Shown here: one piece after another, positions 54,030-62,393 of the stretch
Position numbering within the stretch: position 1 is the first letter of the stretch
Layout of the letters: each line of letters begins with the position of its first letter
Assembly: GCA_020349245.1 (NCBI GenBank)
Contig: CP070764.1
Span: 3,291,348-3,353,740, forward strand
Reading direction: 5' to 3'
DNA from: Chloroflexota bacterium
GTDB lineage: Bacteria > Chloroflexota > Anaerolineae > Anaerolineales > UBA4823
Length of the DNA stretch: 62,393 nucleotides
The notes under the pieces: model-generated
What the model was told of the DNA's origin: nothing
Seen by the model: the letters and a program-made list of their open reading frames with translations, nothing else
The model's database searches: none
Made by a program: the position numbers and the translations under genes

Positions 54030-54998
54030 ATGGATGAGAAACTTCTTGAAAACGCATTTCAGGCGATAATCTCGGCACAACGGATTTTGATTATCTCGCA
54101 TATCCGTCCCGATGGCGATGCAGTCGGTTCCTTGATTGGTTTGGGACTCTCCCTAAACGCAAAAGGGAAATCCGTTCAAATGGTATCAACCGATGGTGTC
54201 CCAGCAATCTTCAGCCACTTACCAGGCAACAATCAGATACAAAAAAAAGCCCGAGGTGATTTTGATTTGACGATCGTTGTCGATTGTTCCGATCTTTCAA
54301 GGGCAGGTGATATCTTGCATGGAAAGCCAATACCAGATATCAACATCGACCACCATCCAACCAACACGAATTTTGCCAAGATCAACCTGGTTGATCAAAA
54401 TGCAGTTGCCACGGCAGAAATCCTTGCCCAATACCTGGAAATCTTTGGATTTCCAATCACAACTCAGGTTGCAGAAGCGCTATTATTTGGTATGATAACG
54501 GATACATTAGGCTTCCGAACAGCAAACATGACACCAAAAGCACTGAAAATCGCCGCAGTGCTGATGGAACATGGTGGAAACCTGCCAGTCCTCTATCAAA
54601 AAGGATTGCTGGATAAAAGTTTTACTGCGGCGCGATATTGGGGGGCAGGCTTATCTAATCTCGAAAAAGAAGGCCGGATCATTTGGACGTCTCTCTCTTT
54701 AGAAGAACGGAAGGCTGTTGGCTATAAAGGCAGAGATGATGCTGAGCTGGTCAATTTTCTTTCGACGATAGAAGAGACTGATATCGTGATTATATTTATA
54801 GAGCAGGATGATGGATTCGTAAAAGTGAGTTGGCGATCTCAACCTGCATTCGATGTTTCCCTGGTTGCCCTTTTCTTTGGAGGCGGTGGGCATGCAGCTG
54901 CAGCAGGTGCCACGATTAAAGGGGACCTGAAGAAAATTCAGACGGATGTAATTGCAAAGACAAAAGCGATATTAGGATTGCAGGAAACCTTTGCCTAG
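54030..54998 (+). CDS. nrnA: DHH-family nanoRNase/pAp phosphatase
   Basis: 322 residues. DHH motifs: ISHIRPDGDAVGSLIGLGL, VVDCSD, NIDHHPTNTNFA; DHHA1 ends in FGGGGHAAAAGA. NrnA degrades short RNA and dephosphorylates pAp. Frequently between rbfA and truB in bacteria. Nine bases downstream of rbfA. Confidence 0.92.
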   Translation: MDEKLLENAFQAIISAQRILIISHIRPDGDAVGSLIGLGLSLNAKGKSVQMVSTDGVPAIFSHLPGNNQIQKKARGDFDLTIVVDCSDLSRAGDILHGKPIPDINIDHHPTNTNFAKINLVDQNAVATAEILAQYLEIFGFPITTQVAEALLFGMITDTLGFRTANMTPKALKIAAVLMEHGGNLPVLYQKGLLDKSFTAARYWGAGLSNLEKEGRIIWTSLSLEERKAVGYKGRDDAELVNFLSTIEETDIVIIFIEQDDGFVKVSWRSQPAFDVSLVALFFGGGGHAAAAGATIKGDLKKIQTDVIAKTKAILGLQETFA

Positions 54999-55037
54999 TG
55001 GTTGGTTGCAATAAAAATTACTACTTGGGAAGAGGAT

Positions 55038-55946
55038 ATGGATAACGAACAGATAAAAAATGTTGTCTCCGGCGTGTTGGTTGTTGACAAACCCATTGGG
55101 CTGACCTCACACGATGTAGTACAAATCATCCGCAGGGGAACAGGAATTCGCAGGGCAGGTCATACAGGAACTCTCGATCCACGAGCTTCAGGTGTATTGG
55201 TTGTCTTAATCGGTCCTGCTGTGCGACTGAGTGAATTCGTATCAGCATCTGACAAGCGTTACCAGGCAACGATCCGGCTTGGTAGCTCTACGGATACCTA
55301 TGATTCCGAGGGAACAATCACCAGCGAAACACCTTCAAACCACATCACAGAAGAAGGATTCGATGAAATCCTGCAAACCTTTGTCGGTGAAATCGAACAG
55401 GTCCCTCCACCATATTCAGCTGTGAAGGTTAAAGGCAAGAAGGCTTATGAGATGGCTCGAAAAGGGGAAGAGGTCGATCTGGAACCACGAAAAATTCAGG
55501 TTTACAGCCTCGATATCCTCGAGTGGGATCCACCGGAAATCGTTATTGATGCCTATTGTTCTTCAGGTACCTATGTTCGTTCATTGGCCAATGATCTGGG
55601 TGTATCCCTTGGCACCGGCGCCCACTTGATCGGCCTGAGAAGGACGAAGAGTGGAAAATTCACCTTGCGTGAAGCGGTACCGCTACGAAGACTCAAAGAA
55701 GCATTTCAAGCAGGAGATTGGTATAAGTTTTTGATCCCGGCTGCTGAAGCACTTGGCGACTGGCTCATGGTTGAGCTGGATGCCGACCAGGTTGATCTTG
55801 TTCGCCATGGACAGCGTATCCCTGCCGAGTCAGGTTCCAAAGGCTGGTCCCGAGGCATCAGTCAGCAGGGCGATCTGGTTGCTTTATTGGAATTTGACCC
55901 CGATTCCGAAGAGTGGCAGCCCCGAAAAGTTTTCTTCCAAACATAA
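55038..55946 (+). CDS. truB: tRNA pseudouridine(55) synthase TruB
   Basis: 302 residues from ATG 55038 behind GGAAGAGG; an in-frame TTG is 12 codons upstream. SGVLVVDKPIGLTSHDVVQI and the catalytic GHTGTLDPRASGVLVV (Asp) are diagnostic, with YSAVKVKGKKAYEMARKGE and CSSGTYVRSLANDLG. It makes pseudouridine 55 in the tRNA T-loop. Confidence 0.94.
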   Translation: MDNEQIKNVVSGVLVVDKPIGLTSHDVVQIIRRGTGIRRAGHTGTLDPRASGVLVVLIGPAVRLSEFVSASDKRYQATIRLGSSTDTYDSEGTITSETPSNHITEEGFDEILQTFVGEIEQVPPPYSAVKVKGKKAYEMARKGEEVDLEPRKIQVYSLDILEWDPPEIVIDAYCSSGTYVRSLANDLGVSLGTGAHLIGLRRTKSGKFTLREAVPLRRLKEAFQAGDWYKFLIPAAEALGDWLMVELDADQVDLVRHGQRIPAESGSKGWSRGISQQGDLVALLEFDPDSEEWQPRKVFFQT

Positions 55947-55977
55947 TTCATTAACAGTCATCTTTGAAGAATTACGC

Positions 55978-56901
55978 ATGCGCCATTATTGGTCTTTAGA
56001 GGACATATACCTCCAAGACACCTGGCTGACTATTGGTACTTTTGATGGTGTTCACCGTGGTCATCAAGAAATTGTACACAAGTTAGTCACAGACGCTCAA
56101 GATGCCGGTGAACGAGCTGTTGTTCTCACCTTCTATCCGCATCCAGCGGTTGTTCTCGGGAAACGTCAAGATTCATTCTATCTGACCACCCCCGAGGAGA
56201 GAGCAGCCTTATTGGGGGAATTCGGTGTAGACATCGTCATCACTCTGCCTTTCACGCCACAAATATCAAATATGTCCGCAAGTGAGTTCATGTCCTTGCT
56301 GAAATCTCATCTCGCCATGCATCAGCTCTATGTAGGCTCGGACTTTGCCCTCGGACACGACCGAAAAGGTGATAACCAGGCATTGTTGAAACTGGGATCT
56401 GAATTGAATTTTTCCCTGATAACCATCCCCCCGTTAGAGATCGATGGCATAACCGTTTCTTCAAGCCGCATACGAGCTGCCCTAGCTGAGGGTGATTTGG
56501 TCGAGGCGAATCACCTTTTAGGTCGCCCATATTTCATTATTGGTCAAGTTGTTCCTGGTGATGGACGCGGTCACACGATTGGTATTCCTACAGCAAATTT
56601 ATCTTTCTGGATGGAGCGTGCCCTACCTCGAAATGGTGTTTATGTCTCACGCGCGATGGTTAATGGAAAATTCCATGAGGCTGTGACCAATATTGGTATT
56701 CGCCCTACCTTCGATTCCAACCACCCCCAAAGACAAGTTGAAACCCATTTGCTGGATTTTGACCAGAGTATTTACGGTCAGGAAATTCACCTGGAGTTTA
56801 TCCACCGCCTGCGTGACGAACAGCGCTTTGAGAATGTTCACGCCCTGGTGAATCAAATTCATCAGGATATTTCTGATGCGAAGCGTTTATTATCCAATTA
56901 A
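55978..56901 (+). CDS. ribF: bifunctional riboflavin kinase/FAD synthetase
   Basis: 307 residues from ATG 55978 (longer in-frame extension overlaps truB and is not supported). FAD synthetase half: TIGTFDGVHRGHQEIVHKLV, VGSDFALGHDRKGD, VSSSRIRAALAEGD. Kinase half: GRPYFIIGQVVPGDGRGHTI, GIPTANL, NGVYVSRAMV. Converts riboflavin to FMN and FAD. Common neighbour of truB. Confidence 0.94.
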   Translation: MRHYWSLEDIYLQDTWLTIGTFDGVHRGHQEIVHKLVTDAQDAGERAVVLTFYPHPAVVLGKRQDSFYLTTPEERAALLGEFGVDIVITLPFTPQISNMSASEFMSLLKSHLAMHQLYVGSDFALGHDRKGDNQALLKLGSELNFSLITIPPLEIDGITVSSSRIRAALAEGDLVEANHLLGRPYFIIGQVVPGDGRGHTIGIPTANLSFWMERALPRNGVYVSRAMVNGKFHEAVTNIGIRPTFDSNHPQRQVETHLLDFDQSIYGQEIHLEFIHRLRDEQRFENVHALVNQIHQDISDAKRLLSN

Positions 56902-56963
56902 CCCTTAACATTATGCAAATTTTACTGGTAACCGTTCTGTGTTCATTTTGGAGGTAAAGAGTC

Positions 56964-57758
56964 ATGCAACAATACTTGGATATGCTGCAACACTTACTCA
57001 ATGATGGCAAGCCGAAAGGGGATCGTACTGGTACCGGCACCCGCTCCGTTTTTGGTTACCAGACCCGCTATGACCTCCAAGCGGGATTTCCCCTCCTGAC
57101 GACAAAGAAGCTCCATCTCAAGTCCGTGATCTTTGAACTGCTCTGGATGCTTAAAGGTGAAAGTAATATTCGCTTTTTGCAGGATAATAATGTGCGTATC
57201 TGGAATGAGTGGGCGGATGGTGCCGGTGAACTGGGCCCTGTTTATGGAGTCCAATGGCGATCATGGAAAACAGCCGGTGGTCAAACCATCGATCAAATTT
57301 CCGAGGTAATCGAGGCGATCAAAAACAACCCTGATTCCCGCAGGTTGATCGTCAGTGCCTGGAACGTGGGAGATGTCCAGGCGATGGCATTGCCACCTTG
57401 TCATTTACTCTTTCAATTTTATGTTAACGACGGTCAGCTATCTTGCCAACTGTATCAGAGGTCTGCTGATGTGTTCTTGGGGGTTCCTTTTAACATCGCT
57501 TCCTACTCGCTGCTCACCTTGATGGTCGCTCAGGTTTGCAATCTTGAACCTGGAGAGTTCGTTCACAGCTTCGGTGACCTGCATCTTTACAACAATCATG
57601 TCGAACAGGCAAAACTGCAGCTCACTCGCCAGCCATATCCACTCCCCAGGATAAAGATTAATCCAGAGATCACTTCTATTTTTGATTTTACTTACGAGGA
57701 TTTTGAACTGGTCGATTACCAGTGCCATCCCCATATTAAAGCAGTGGTCTCGGTATGA
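56964..57758 (+). CDS. thyA: thymidylate synthase ThyA
   Basis: 264 residues, exactly the common bacterial length. Catalytic Cys in [30 protein letters not shown] and GDLHLYNNH complete the family pattern. Makes dTMP with methylene-tetrahydrofolate. Overlaps folA by four bases (ATGA), which regenerates the cofactor from dihydrofolate. GGAGG upstream. Confidence 0.96.
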   Translation: MQQYLDMLQHLLNDGKPKGDRTGTGTRSVFGYQTRYDLQAGFPLLTTKKLHLKSVIFELLWMLKGESNIRFLQDNNVRIWNEWADGAGELGPVYGVQWRSWKTAGGQTIDQISEVIEAIKNNPDSRRLIVSAWNVGDVQAMALPPCHLLFQFYVNDGQLSCQLYQRSADVFLGVPFNIASYSLLTLMVAQVCNLEPGEFVHSFGDLHLYNNHVEQAKLQLTRQPYPLPRIKINPEITSIFDFTYEDFELVDYQCHPHIKAVVSV

Positions 57759-58261
57759 TCATTTCGTTGATTGCTGCAATGGACGAAAATAGGGGGATTG
57801 GTCTGGAAGGTGAGATCCCCTGGCACCTCTCTGCAGATTTAAGGCGCTTCAAAGCGTTAACAATGGGGCACCACCTGATCATGGGTCGCAAGACGTTCGA
57901 ATCGATCGGGCGTCCCCTACCTGGCAGAACTACAATCATAATCACTCGCAATCCAGGTATTCAACCGGATGGTTGCTTGGTTGTCCATTCACTGGATAGG
58001 GCAATAAATTTAGCTCAATTGAACTCGGATGATGAAGTGTTTATCATTGGCGGAGGCGAGATCTTTGAACAATCGCTGGAGTTCGCTGATAGGATTTACC
58101 TCACCCTAGTTCATACACATCAACCAGCTGATGTCTTTTTCCCTGAATACAACCAAGATGATTGGCAAGTACAAGAATCTGAATATCTACCAGCAGATGA
58201 AAGTAACCAATACCCATCTACCTTTATGATCCTGGAAAAATCCGGGGAGAAATCTGGGTAG
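57755..58261 (+). CDS. folA: dihydrofolate reductase
   Basis: 168 residues. [56 protein letters not shown] and [12 protein letters not shown] are clear marks. Reduces dihydrofolate produced by ThyA. Coupled to thyA by an ATGA overlap. Confidence 0.96.
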   Translation: MIISLIAAMDENRGIGLEGEIPWHLSADLRRFKALTMGHHLIMGRKTFESIGRPLPGRTTIIITRNPGIQPDGCLVVHSLDRAINLAQLNSDDEVFIIGGGEIFEQSLEFADRIYLTLVHTHQPADVFFPEYNQDDWQVQESEYLPADESNQYPSTFMILEKSGEKSG

Positions 58262-58338
58262 TCATTCAAACCCTGATTCAATATCTTCATCTTGGGTAAA
58301 TTATTCCCTTCGACAACCAGCAGCCTGGGCAGAATTAC

Positions 58339-58366
58339 TTGACAAAATCCCCCTTTCAAATATAAT
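58339..58366 (+). promoter_or_regulatory. consensus promoter of the T-box/trpB2 transcript
   Basis: TTGACA (58339-58344), 16-base spacer, TATAAT (58361-58366); both hexamers perfect. Predicted start near 58373. Confidence 0.88.
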
Positions 58367-58600
58367 CCAATCTAACTTAATAAGTAAAGACTTTGAAAAG
58401 GACTAGTAAGCGGTGAAACGGCGTCCAGAGAGCGGTAACCAGGTGAAAATTCCGCACGCACGTCAGCACTGAATGGACCTTGGAGTCGTAGGGTGAAAGG
58501 AAGAACCGAATAGCCCGCGCCGGAATTGCCCCCGTTATAAAGGCAGAGGGTATAAGCCGCTCCTGGCCGTACCCGAATAAAGTGAGGCTGGCCAATCAAC

Positions 58601-58626
58601 CCCGTCGCAGCACCGACGGGTTTTTT
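58601..58626 (+). terminator. terminator-like hairpin inside the T-box leader
   Basis: 7-bp perfect stem CCCGTCG/CGACGGG (58601-58607 with 58614-58620), loop CAGCAC, then six T. It lies 24 bases before the T-box antiterminator core. It may be a Stem III variant or a second terminator. Confidence 0.7.
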
Positions 58627-58671
58627 GATCCGATGCAATATCAGCCTAAAAGGGGTGGTACCGCGGACCAT

Positions 58672-58708
58672 GCGTTCGTCCCCAGTCCCGGGGATGGACG
58701 CGTTTTTT
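58672..58708 (+). terminator. T-box-controlled intrinsic terminator
   Basis: 12-bp stem (58672-58683 with 58690-58701, GU pairs at two places), loop AGTCCC, then GTTTTTT. Directly after the T-box core, as expected. Confidence 0.85.
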
Positions 58709-58787
58709 ATTCCCCATCCCCTGCAGAGGTCAGCCGAGATCCCGGCTAACCAACAACCAAATCTTAGAATCGATGGAGGAACAAAAA

Positions 58788-60161
58788 ATGACTGACCAGA
58801 CTCGCTTTATCCTTAACGAATCCGATCTTCCTCGGGCTTGGTATAACCTTAACGCGGATATGCCCGTCCCCCCAGCCCCTGTTCTCAATCCCCAAACGAT
58901 GGAACCTGTTACTCCAGATTTTCTCAACGTCCTCTTCCCGATGGAGCTCATCATGCAGGAAGTGAGCGGCGATCGCTATATCGATATTCCGGAAGAGGTG
59001 AGAGAAATCTACAAGATGTACCGACCGAGTCCCCTGCTTCGAGCCCGGCGCTTGGAGAAAGTTCTGGATACACCAGCGCATATCTATTTTAAATATGAAG
59101 GTGTTTCACCTTCAGGGAGTCACAAACCGAACACTGCCATCCCCCAGGCTTTTTACAATAAAGCGGATGGAACAAAGGCGCTGACCACTGAGACCGGAGC
59201 CGGGCAATGGGGTTCTGCCCTGGCCTTTGCCTGTAAATTTTTCGACCTCGATCTGGAAGTCTACATGGTCAAAGTCTCGTACCACCAGAAGCCTTACCGA
59301 CGGATTTTGATGGAAACCTATGGTGCCCATGTCTTTGCCAGCCCAACCGATCGCACCCAATTTGGACGGTCGATCCTCGCCGGCGACGCGGACAGCCCTG
59401 GTTCCCTAGGCATTGCTATTGCGGAGGCAGTTGAAGCAGCTGCCACTTCTGGAGGCACAAAAAAATACGGTATTGGCTCTGTGCTGAACCATGTCCTTCT
59501 GCACCAGACAATCGTCGGCGAAGAGGCTATCAAGCAGATGGATCTTGCGGGTGAATACCCGGATGTCGTCGTTGGCTGTGTCGGAGGCGGATCAAATTTC
59601 GCCGGAATTGCCTATCCTTTCCTTCGCCAGAACTTGCTGGATGGACAGCAAACCCGCTTGCTGGCAATTGAACCAACAGCATCACCGAGCCTCACCAGAG
59701 GTGTTTACACATTTGATTATGGAGACTCAGCGAAAATGGCTCCCATCGTAAAGATGTATACCCTGGGTCATGATTTCGTTCCACCGCCTATTCACGCCGG
59801 CGGCCTGCGTTACCATGGCATGGCGCCCAGCCTTTGCGCTCTTTACGATGCAGGCTACATCGAAGCAAAAGCCGTCCATCAGCTCGCGACTTTCGAAGCA
59901 GCCATTACCTTCTCGCAAGCAGAAGGCATCCTTCCTGCACCCGAATCAGCCCACGCGATACGTGGGGCAATCGATGAAGCTCTGGATGCAAAAGAAAAGG
60001 GTGAGGAAAGAGTGATTTTATTCAATCTCTCTGGCCATGGCCATTTTGACCTCGGCGCATACGAAGCATATCTCGGCAGAGAATTGGAGGATTACGCTTA
60101 CCCAGAAGCGGATATCCAACAGGCGATGGAGAAATTACCCGAAGTACCCGCGTTTGCTTGA
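58788..60161 (+). CDS. trpB: TrpB2-type tryptophan synthase beta-like enzyme
   Basis: 457 residues from ATG 58788 (GGAGG eight bases upstream; the frame extends 5 codons further). TrpB2 marks: [40 protein letters not shown] with the PLP lysine, [16 protein letters not shown], and [21 protein letters not shown] enzyme joining indole and serine. No trpA or other trp genes here. The TGG T-box upstream ties it to tryptophan supply. Confidence 0.94.
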   Translation: MTDQTRFILNESDLPRAWYNLNADMPVPPAPVLNPQTMEPVTPDFLNVLFPMELIMQEVSGDRYIDIPEEVREIYKMYRPSPLLRARRLEKVLDTPAHIYFKYEGVSPSGSHKPNTAIPQAFYNKADGTKALTTETGAGQWGSALAFACKFFDLDLEVYMVKVSYHQKPYRRILMETYGAHVFASPTDRTQFGRSILAGDADSPGSLGIAIAEAVEAAATSGGTKKYGIGSVLNHVLLHQTIVGEEAIKQMDLAGEYPDVVVGCVGGGSNFAGIAYPFLRQNLLDGQQTRLLAIEPTASPSLTRGVYTFDYGDSAKMAPIVKMYTLGHDFVPPPIHAGGLRYHGMAPSLCALYDAGYIEAKAVHQLATFEAAITFSQAEGILPAPESAHAIRGAIDEALDAKEKGEERVILFNLSGHGHFDLGAYEAYLGRELEDYAYPEADIQQAMEKLPEVPAFA

Positions 60162-60180
60162 TTTGTTTACCGCTGATAAA

Positions 60181-60211
60181 AAAAGAGTCCCTTTATGGGG
60201 GACTCTTTTTT
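60181..60211 (+). terminator. intrinsic terminator of trpB2
   Basis: 11-bp perfect stem AAAAGAGTCCC/GGGACTCTTTT (60181-60191 with 60199-60209), loop of 7, T-run after. 20 bases past the stop. Confidence 0.88.
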
Positions 60212-60365
60212 GTGTGTATAGGCACCTTGGACAGATTTATCAATTATATAGATATGATACAATTTGGAAATTATATCGGGAATAATCCGATTTCAATAAC
60301 CCGTCGACTTTAATTCTTTGTGCCATGGATTTGGCCATTGTAATATCTGGCTAACAGGAGGAAAT

Positions 60366-61547
60366 ATGCCTAGCTACAAGTATCTGATCATCGGTGGCGG
60401 TGTGACTGCCGATGCTGCGATTGCAGGTATCAGGGAGATAGACCATGAAGGTAGCATCGGAGTAATCAGCGCGGAATCTTACCCTCCTTATAACCGTCCT
60501 CCCTTGAGTAAAGGTCTTTGGAAAGGAAAAGCGCTGGAAGATATCTTCCGTCAAGCGACTCCAGGAAACGCCCAGCTGCATTTAGAAAGCAAAGCTGTTT
60601 CCATTAACCCGGAAGAACATATCGTTGTCGATGACCAACACCAGCAGTACAATTATCAGAAGCTGCTTCTGGCAACAGGTGGCTCACCACGCAGGTTACC
60701 GTTTGGCGGCGATGACCTAATTTATTTCCGCACACTGGAAGATTTCAAGCACTTGCATTCCCTTGTAGGGAATAGTGCTAAATTTGCGCTGATCGGGGGT
60801 GGATTCATCGGTTCTGAACTGGCCTCAATTCTCAACGAACAAGGTCAGGAAGTAGTAATGCTCTTTCCGGAAGAAAGTATCGGCTCTCTCATTTTCCCCG
60901 CCGATTTAGCCAGTTTCTTGAATGATTACTATCGCCAGCGAGGCGTGACCGTCCTGGCGGGCGAGCTGGTTAATGATATCGACTCTCAAGCCCAGGGATT
61001 CACAATCAAAACAAAATCAGGGTCGTCAGTATCCGCAGACCATGTAATCGCCGGGATCGGAATCCTGCCCAACACCTCCCTGGCGGAAGCTGCTGGCATT
61101 GAAGTCAACAACGGCATCGTTGTTGACCAGTACCTGGAGACAAGCCAAGCGGATATATATGCTGCTGGTGATGTTGCCAATATCCAAAATTCCCTGCTTG
61201 ATATCCGCCAGCGCGTTGAACATGAGGACAACGCTTTGTCCAGCGGGAAGGCTGCTGGTAGAAATATGGCCGGGAAACCAGTGCCATACGAACACCTTTC
61301 CTATTTTTATTCGGACATGTTTGACCTGGGATATGAAGCCGTCGGTGAGTTGAATCCAAAACATGAGATCTTCTCAGACTGGCAGGACCCGTATAGAAAA
61401 GGCGTGGTGTATTATCTCAAGGGAAGCCAGCTGCGGGGGGTGTTGTTATGGAATGTTTGGGGCCAGGTGGATGCCGCCCGGCAGTTGATCCGCGCCAGTG
61501 GTCCTTTTAGCAAAGAAGATTTGGTTGGTCGTTTACCCGCAGATTGA
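60366..61547 (+). CDS. FAD-dependent NAD(P)-linked oxidoreductase (ferredoxin/rubredoxin reductase-like)
   Basis: 393 residues from ATG 60366 behind AGGAGG. FAD fingerprint KYLIIGGGVTADAAIAGIRE, second dinucleotide site FALIGGGFIGSELASILNE, and DIYAAGDVANIQN close the core. NRPPLSKGLWKG resembles the SK.L.. motif of AIF/rubredoxin-reductase-type enzymes. A distinct C-terminal domain begins near residue 310. Redox partner unknown. Confidence 0.85.
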   Translation: MPSYKYLIIGGGVTADAAIAGIREIDHEGSIGVISAESYPPYNRPPLSKGLWKGKALEDIFRQATPGNAQLHLESKAVSINPEEHIVVDDQHQQYNYQKLLLATGGSPRRLPFGGDDLIYFRTLEDFKHLHSLVGNSAKFALIGGGFIGSELASILNEQGQEVVMLFPEESIGSLIFPADLASFLNDYYRQRGVTVLAGELVNDIDSQAQGFTIKTKSGSSVSADHVIAGIGILPNTSLAEAAGIEVNNGIVVDQYLETSQADIYAAGDVANIQNSLLDIRQRVEHEDNALSSGKAAGRNMAGKPVPYEHLSYFYSDMFDLGYEAVGELNPKHEIFSDWQDPYRKGVVYYLKGSQLRGVLLWNVWGQVDAARQLIRASGPFSKEDLVGRLPAD

Positions 61548-61874
61548 TTTAGAAGAATAGAGCGAAATGAACGGCATCCAGGGAGCTCAAAGATTTCCCT
61601 GGATGCCCAGAGCCTGTGCATAGATTTAGAGCAGATTTTAGGCACAGGAATTTCAACATTTCTTACCTCCCGGGAAGAACTCAACCGCAGGAGTAACATA
61701 AAGTAAACCGAGATCATCCCCTCTGGCCATACGAATAATCGACGCTTACCAATAGGTCATTTATAATTATCTCTAGCGACATCCAGCCACTGCAGATCTT
61801 CCCCAATCACTTTCCAGGACATAAACCTGGAAGGGAACAAAAGAAATATTTCTTGGAGAAAGGCCGAAATAGAT
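61548..61874. other. structured noncoding gap upstream of the sugar kinase
   Basis: 327 bases without a supported gene. Three hairpins: 12-bp perfect stem GGCATCCAGGGA/TCCCTGGATGCC (61573-61584 with 61596-61607), a CCTGTGC/GCACAGG pair near 61613-61661, and TTCCAGG/CCTGGAA near 61813-61833. A TATAAT with -35 TCGACG lies between the second and third. Confidence 0.5.
61739..61767 (+). promoter_or_regulatory. possible promoter of the PfkB-family gene
   Basis: TCGACG (61739-61744), 17-base spacer, TATAAT (61762-61767). Leader of about 100 bases to ATG 61875 with one hairpin. Confidence 0.5.
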
Positions 61875-62393
61875 ATGGCCCACTTGCTTGTCATCGGCGG
61901 GGCATCTTCAGATATCCTTCATTTCGGGGGCCAAAAAGTATCCTCTCTGGGTGGTGCAGGCATGTATACCGCCATGGCCGCCCAGCGCAGTGGGGTGCAG
62001 GTCACCATGTTCAGTCCCCGACCGGATCCATTGCCCGATCAATTTATCCCGGTCAATCAGCGCCTGGCAGGTTGGCTCGGACCCCGATGCTCACCCGCTG
62101 AGCTCCCCCAATTCGAAATTTCCTATGAACGAGGAAAAACTGAATATCTGCAGGAGTACATCGGTGCCGAAGAACAACTTTCACCCACGCATATTCCTGG
62201 GGATTTAGCGAAGTATGACCTCATTCACGTAACACCGCTTGGAGATGCCGAAAGGCAGCTCACCTTCCTGCTGGCTTTACGGAAAAACGGTGCAAAACGG
62301 ATCTCTGCTGGCACAGGTTTATTTAATGCAGAACAGCAACCGGAAGCCATCCGGATTGTCTTCGAGCATAGTGATTACGCATTTATGAACTAT
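61875..62393 (+). CDS. PfkB-family carbohydrate kinase, cut by the window end
   Basis: 173 codons are open to the last base, so the C-terminus with the usual DTxGAGD motif is outside. The visible start HLLVIGGASSDILHFGG and the SLGGAGMYTAMAAQRSGVQV stretch match the GG.a.N.A..la.lG pattern of ribokinase/PfkB enzymes. PRPDPLPDQF follows. Sugar substrate unknown. Preceded by a structured gap with a possible promoter. Confidence 0.78.
   Translation, partial: MAHLLVIGGASSDILHFGGQKVSSLGGAGMYTAMAAQRSGVQVTMFSPRPDPLPDQFIPVNQRLAGWLGPRCSPAELPQFEISYERGKTEYLQEYIGAEEQLSPTHIPGDLAKYDLIHVTPLGDAERQLTFLLALRKNGAKRISAGTGLFNAEQQPEAIRIVFEHSDYAFMNY

Larger units (their letters stand above)
58373..58710 (+). ncRNA. 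tryptophan T-box leader
   Basis: Leader of about 340 bases. The T-box core AGGGGTGGTACCGCGG lies at 58651-58666. Stem I marks: GGACTAGTAAG, CCAGAGAGC, GGTGAAAA and the specifier segment GAATGGACCTTGGAG, giving specifier codon TGG (58474-58476) for Trp. The variable base in TGGN is T. The final terminator is 58672-58708 (12-bp stem plus six T), competing with the antiterminator. Uncharged tRNA-Trp should raise trpB2 expression. An additional terminator-like hairpin is annotated separately. Confidence 0.92.

Noticed and set aside
55753..55977. 75-codon N-terminal extension of ribF
   Set aside because: It overlaps truB in another frame and has no homology style; the ATG at 55978 gives the normal RibF start.
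1..62393. CRISPR array, insertion sequence, integrase or prophage
   Set aside because: No regularly spaced direct repeats, transposase, terminal repeats or phage proteins were seen on either strand.

Overview
The window looks like a chromosomal segment of an uncultured, probably anaerobic or facultative Anaerolineae-type bacterium (phylum Chloroflexota). This rests on gene content and protein style read by eye, not on a database search: many lipoproteins with a classical lipobox, a Thr/Pro-linked zinc-ribbon/LysM protein, a large Agl23-like membrane glycosyltransferase fused to an NHL propeller, a short archaeal-type ProS, a fused DHH-CBS-nucleotidyltransferase and a stand-alone TrpB2. Base composition looks even. 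I see no insertion sequence, prophage, integrase, rRNA or CRISPR array. The region reads as core genome with a few accessory islands.

Left part (1-18.3 kb). An HdrD-like and an FrhB-like iron-sulfur protein (the first cut by the window edge) form an electron-transfer pair. Single housekeeping genes follow, then tRNA-Leu(GAG) with its own promoter and terminator, then plsX-fabF (lipid synthesis). A two-gene operon pairs a coiled-coil protein with an SPFH protein that carries a C-terminal excisionase-type HTH. Next come a minus-strand TPR-UroD-rsmD-galT operon and a cell-surface block (beta-flower protein, GtrA, UDP-glucuronate decarboxylase-like SDR, DUF348-G5-propeller lipoprotein, small lipoprotein).

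Middle part (18.3-41.8 kb). scpB-rluB lead into the large Agl23/NHL protein, sucCD, acpP, the isoprenoid pair fni + polyprenyl synthase, hemW, the LysM protein, citrate synthase-malate dehydrogenase (with sucCD, a TCA-cycle neighbourhood), trxB, ilvE, rpsO-pnp, proS with an AlkD-like gene, and a LOG-family/MazG-like pair.

Right part (42-62.4 kb). Two DUF990-type permeases and an ATPase are translationally coupled to an orphan DNA methyltransferase. An A-adding-type tRNA nucleotidyltransferase and a GNAT gene follow. Then comes the translation operon nusA-rnpM-infB-rbfA-nrnA-truB-ribF, in which I see no rimP, and thyA-folA. trpB2 sits behind a tryptophan T-box with a consensus promoter and two terminator-like hairpins. 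The window ends with an FAD-dependent oxidoreductase and a cut PfkB sugar kinase.

Regulatory signals are unusually readable. There are several near-consensus TTGACA/TATAAT promoters, a set of extended -10 promoters (TGNTATAATC), two promoters placed so close to the ATG that the mRNAs should be leaderless, and many perfect-stem terminators. I found no clearly novel multi-gene system. The strongest second-look items are the T-box leader with an extra internal terminator, the methyltransferase coupled to an ABC exporter, and the SPFH-HTH operon.
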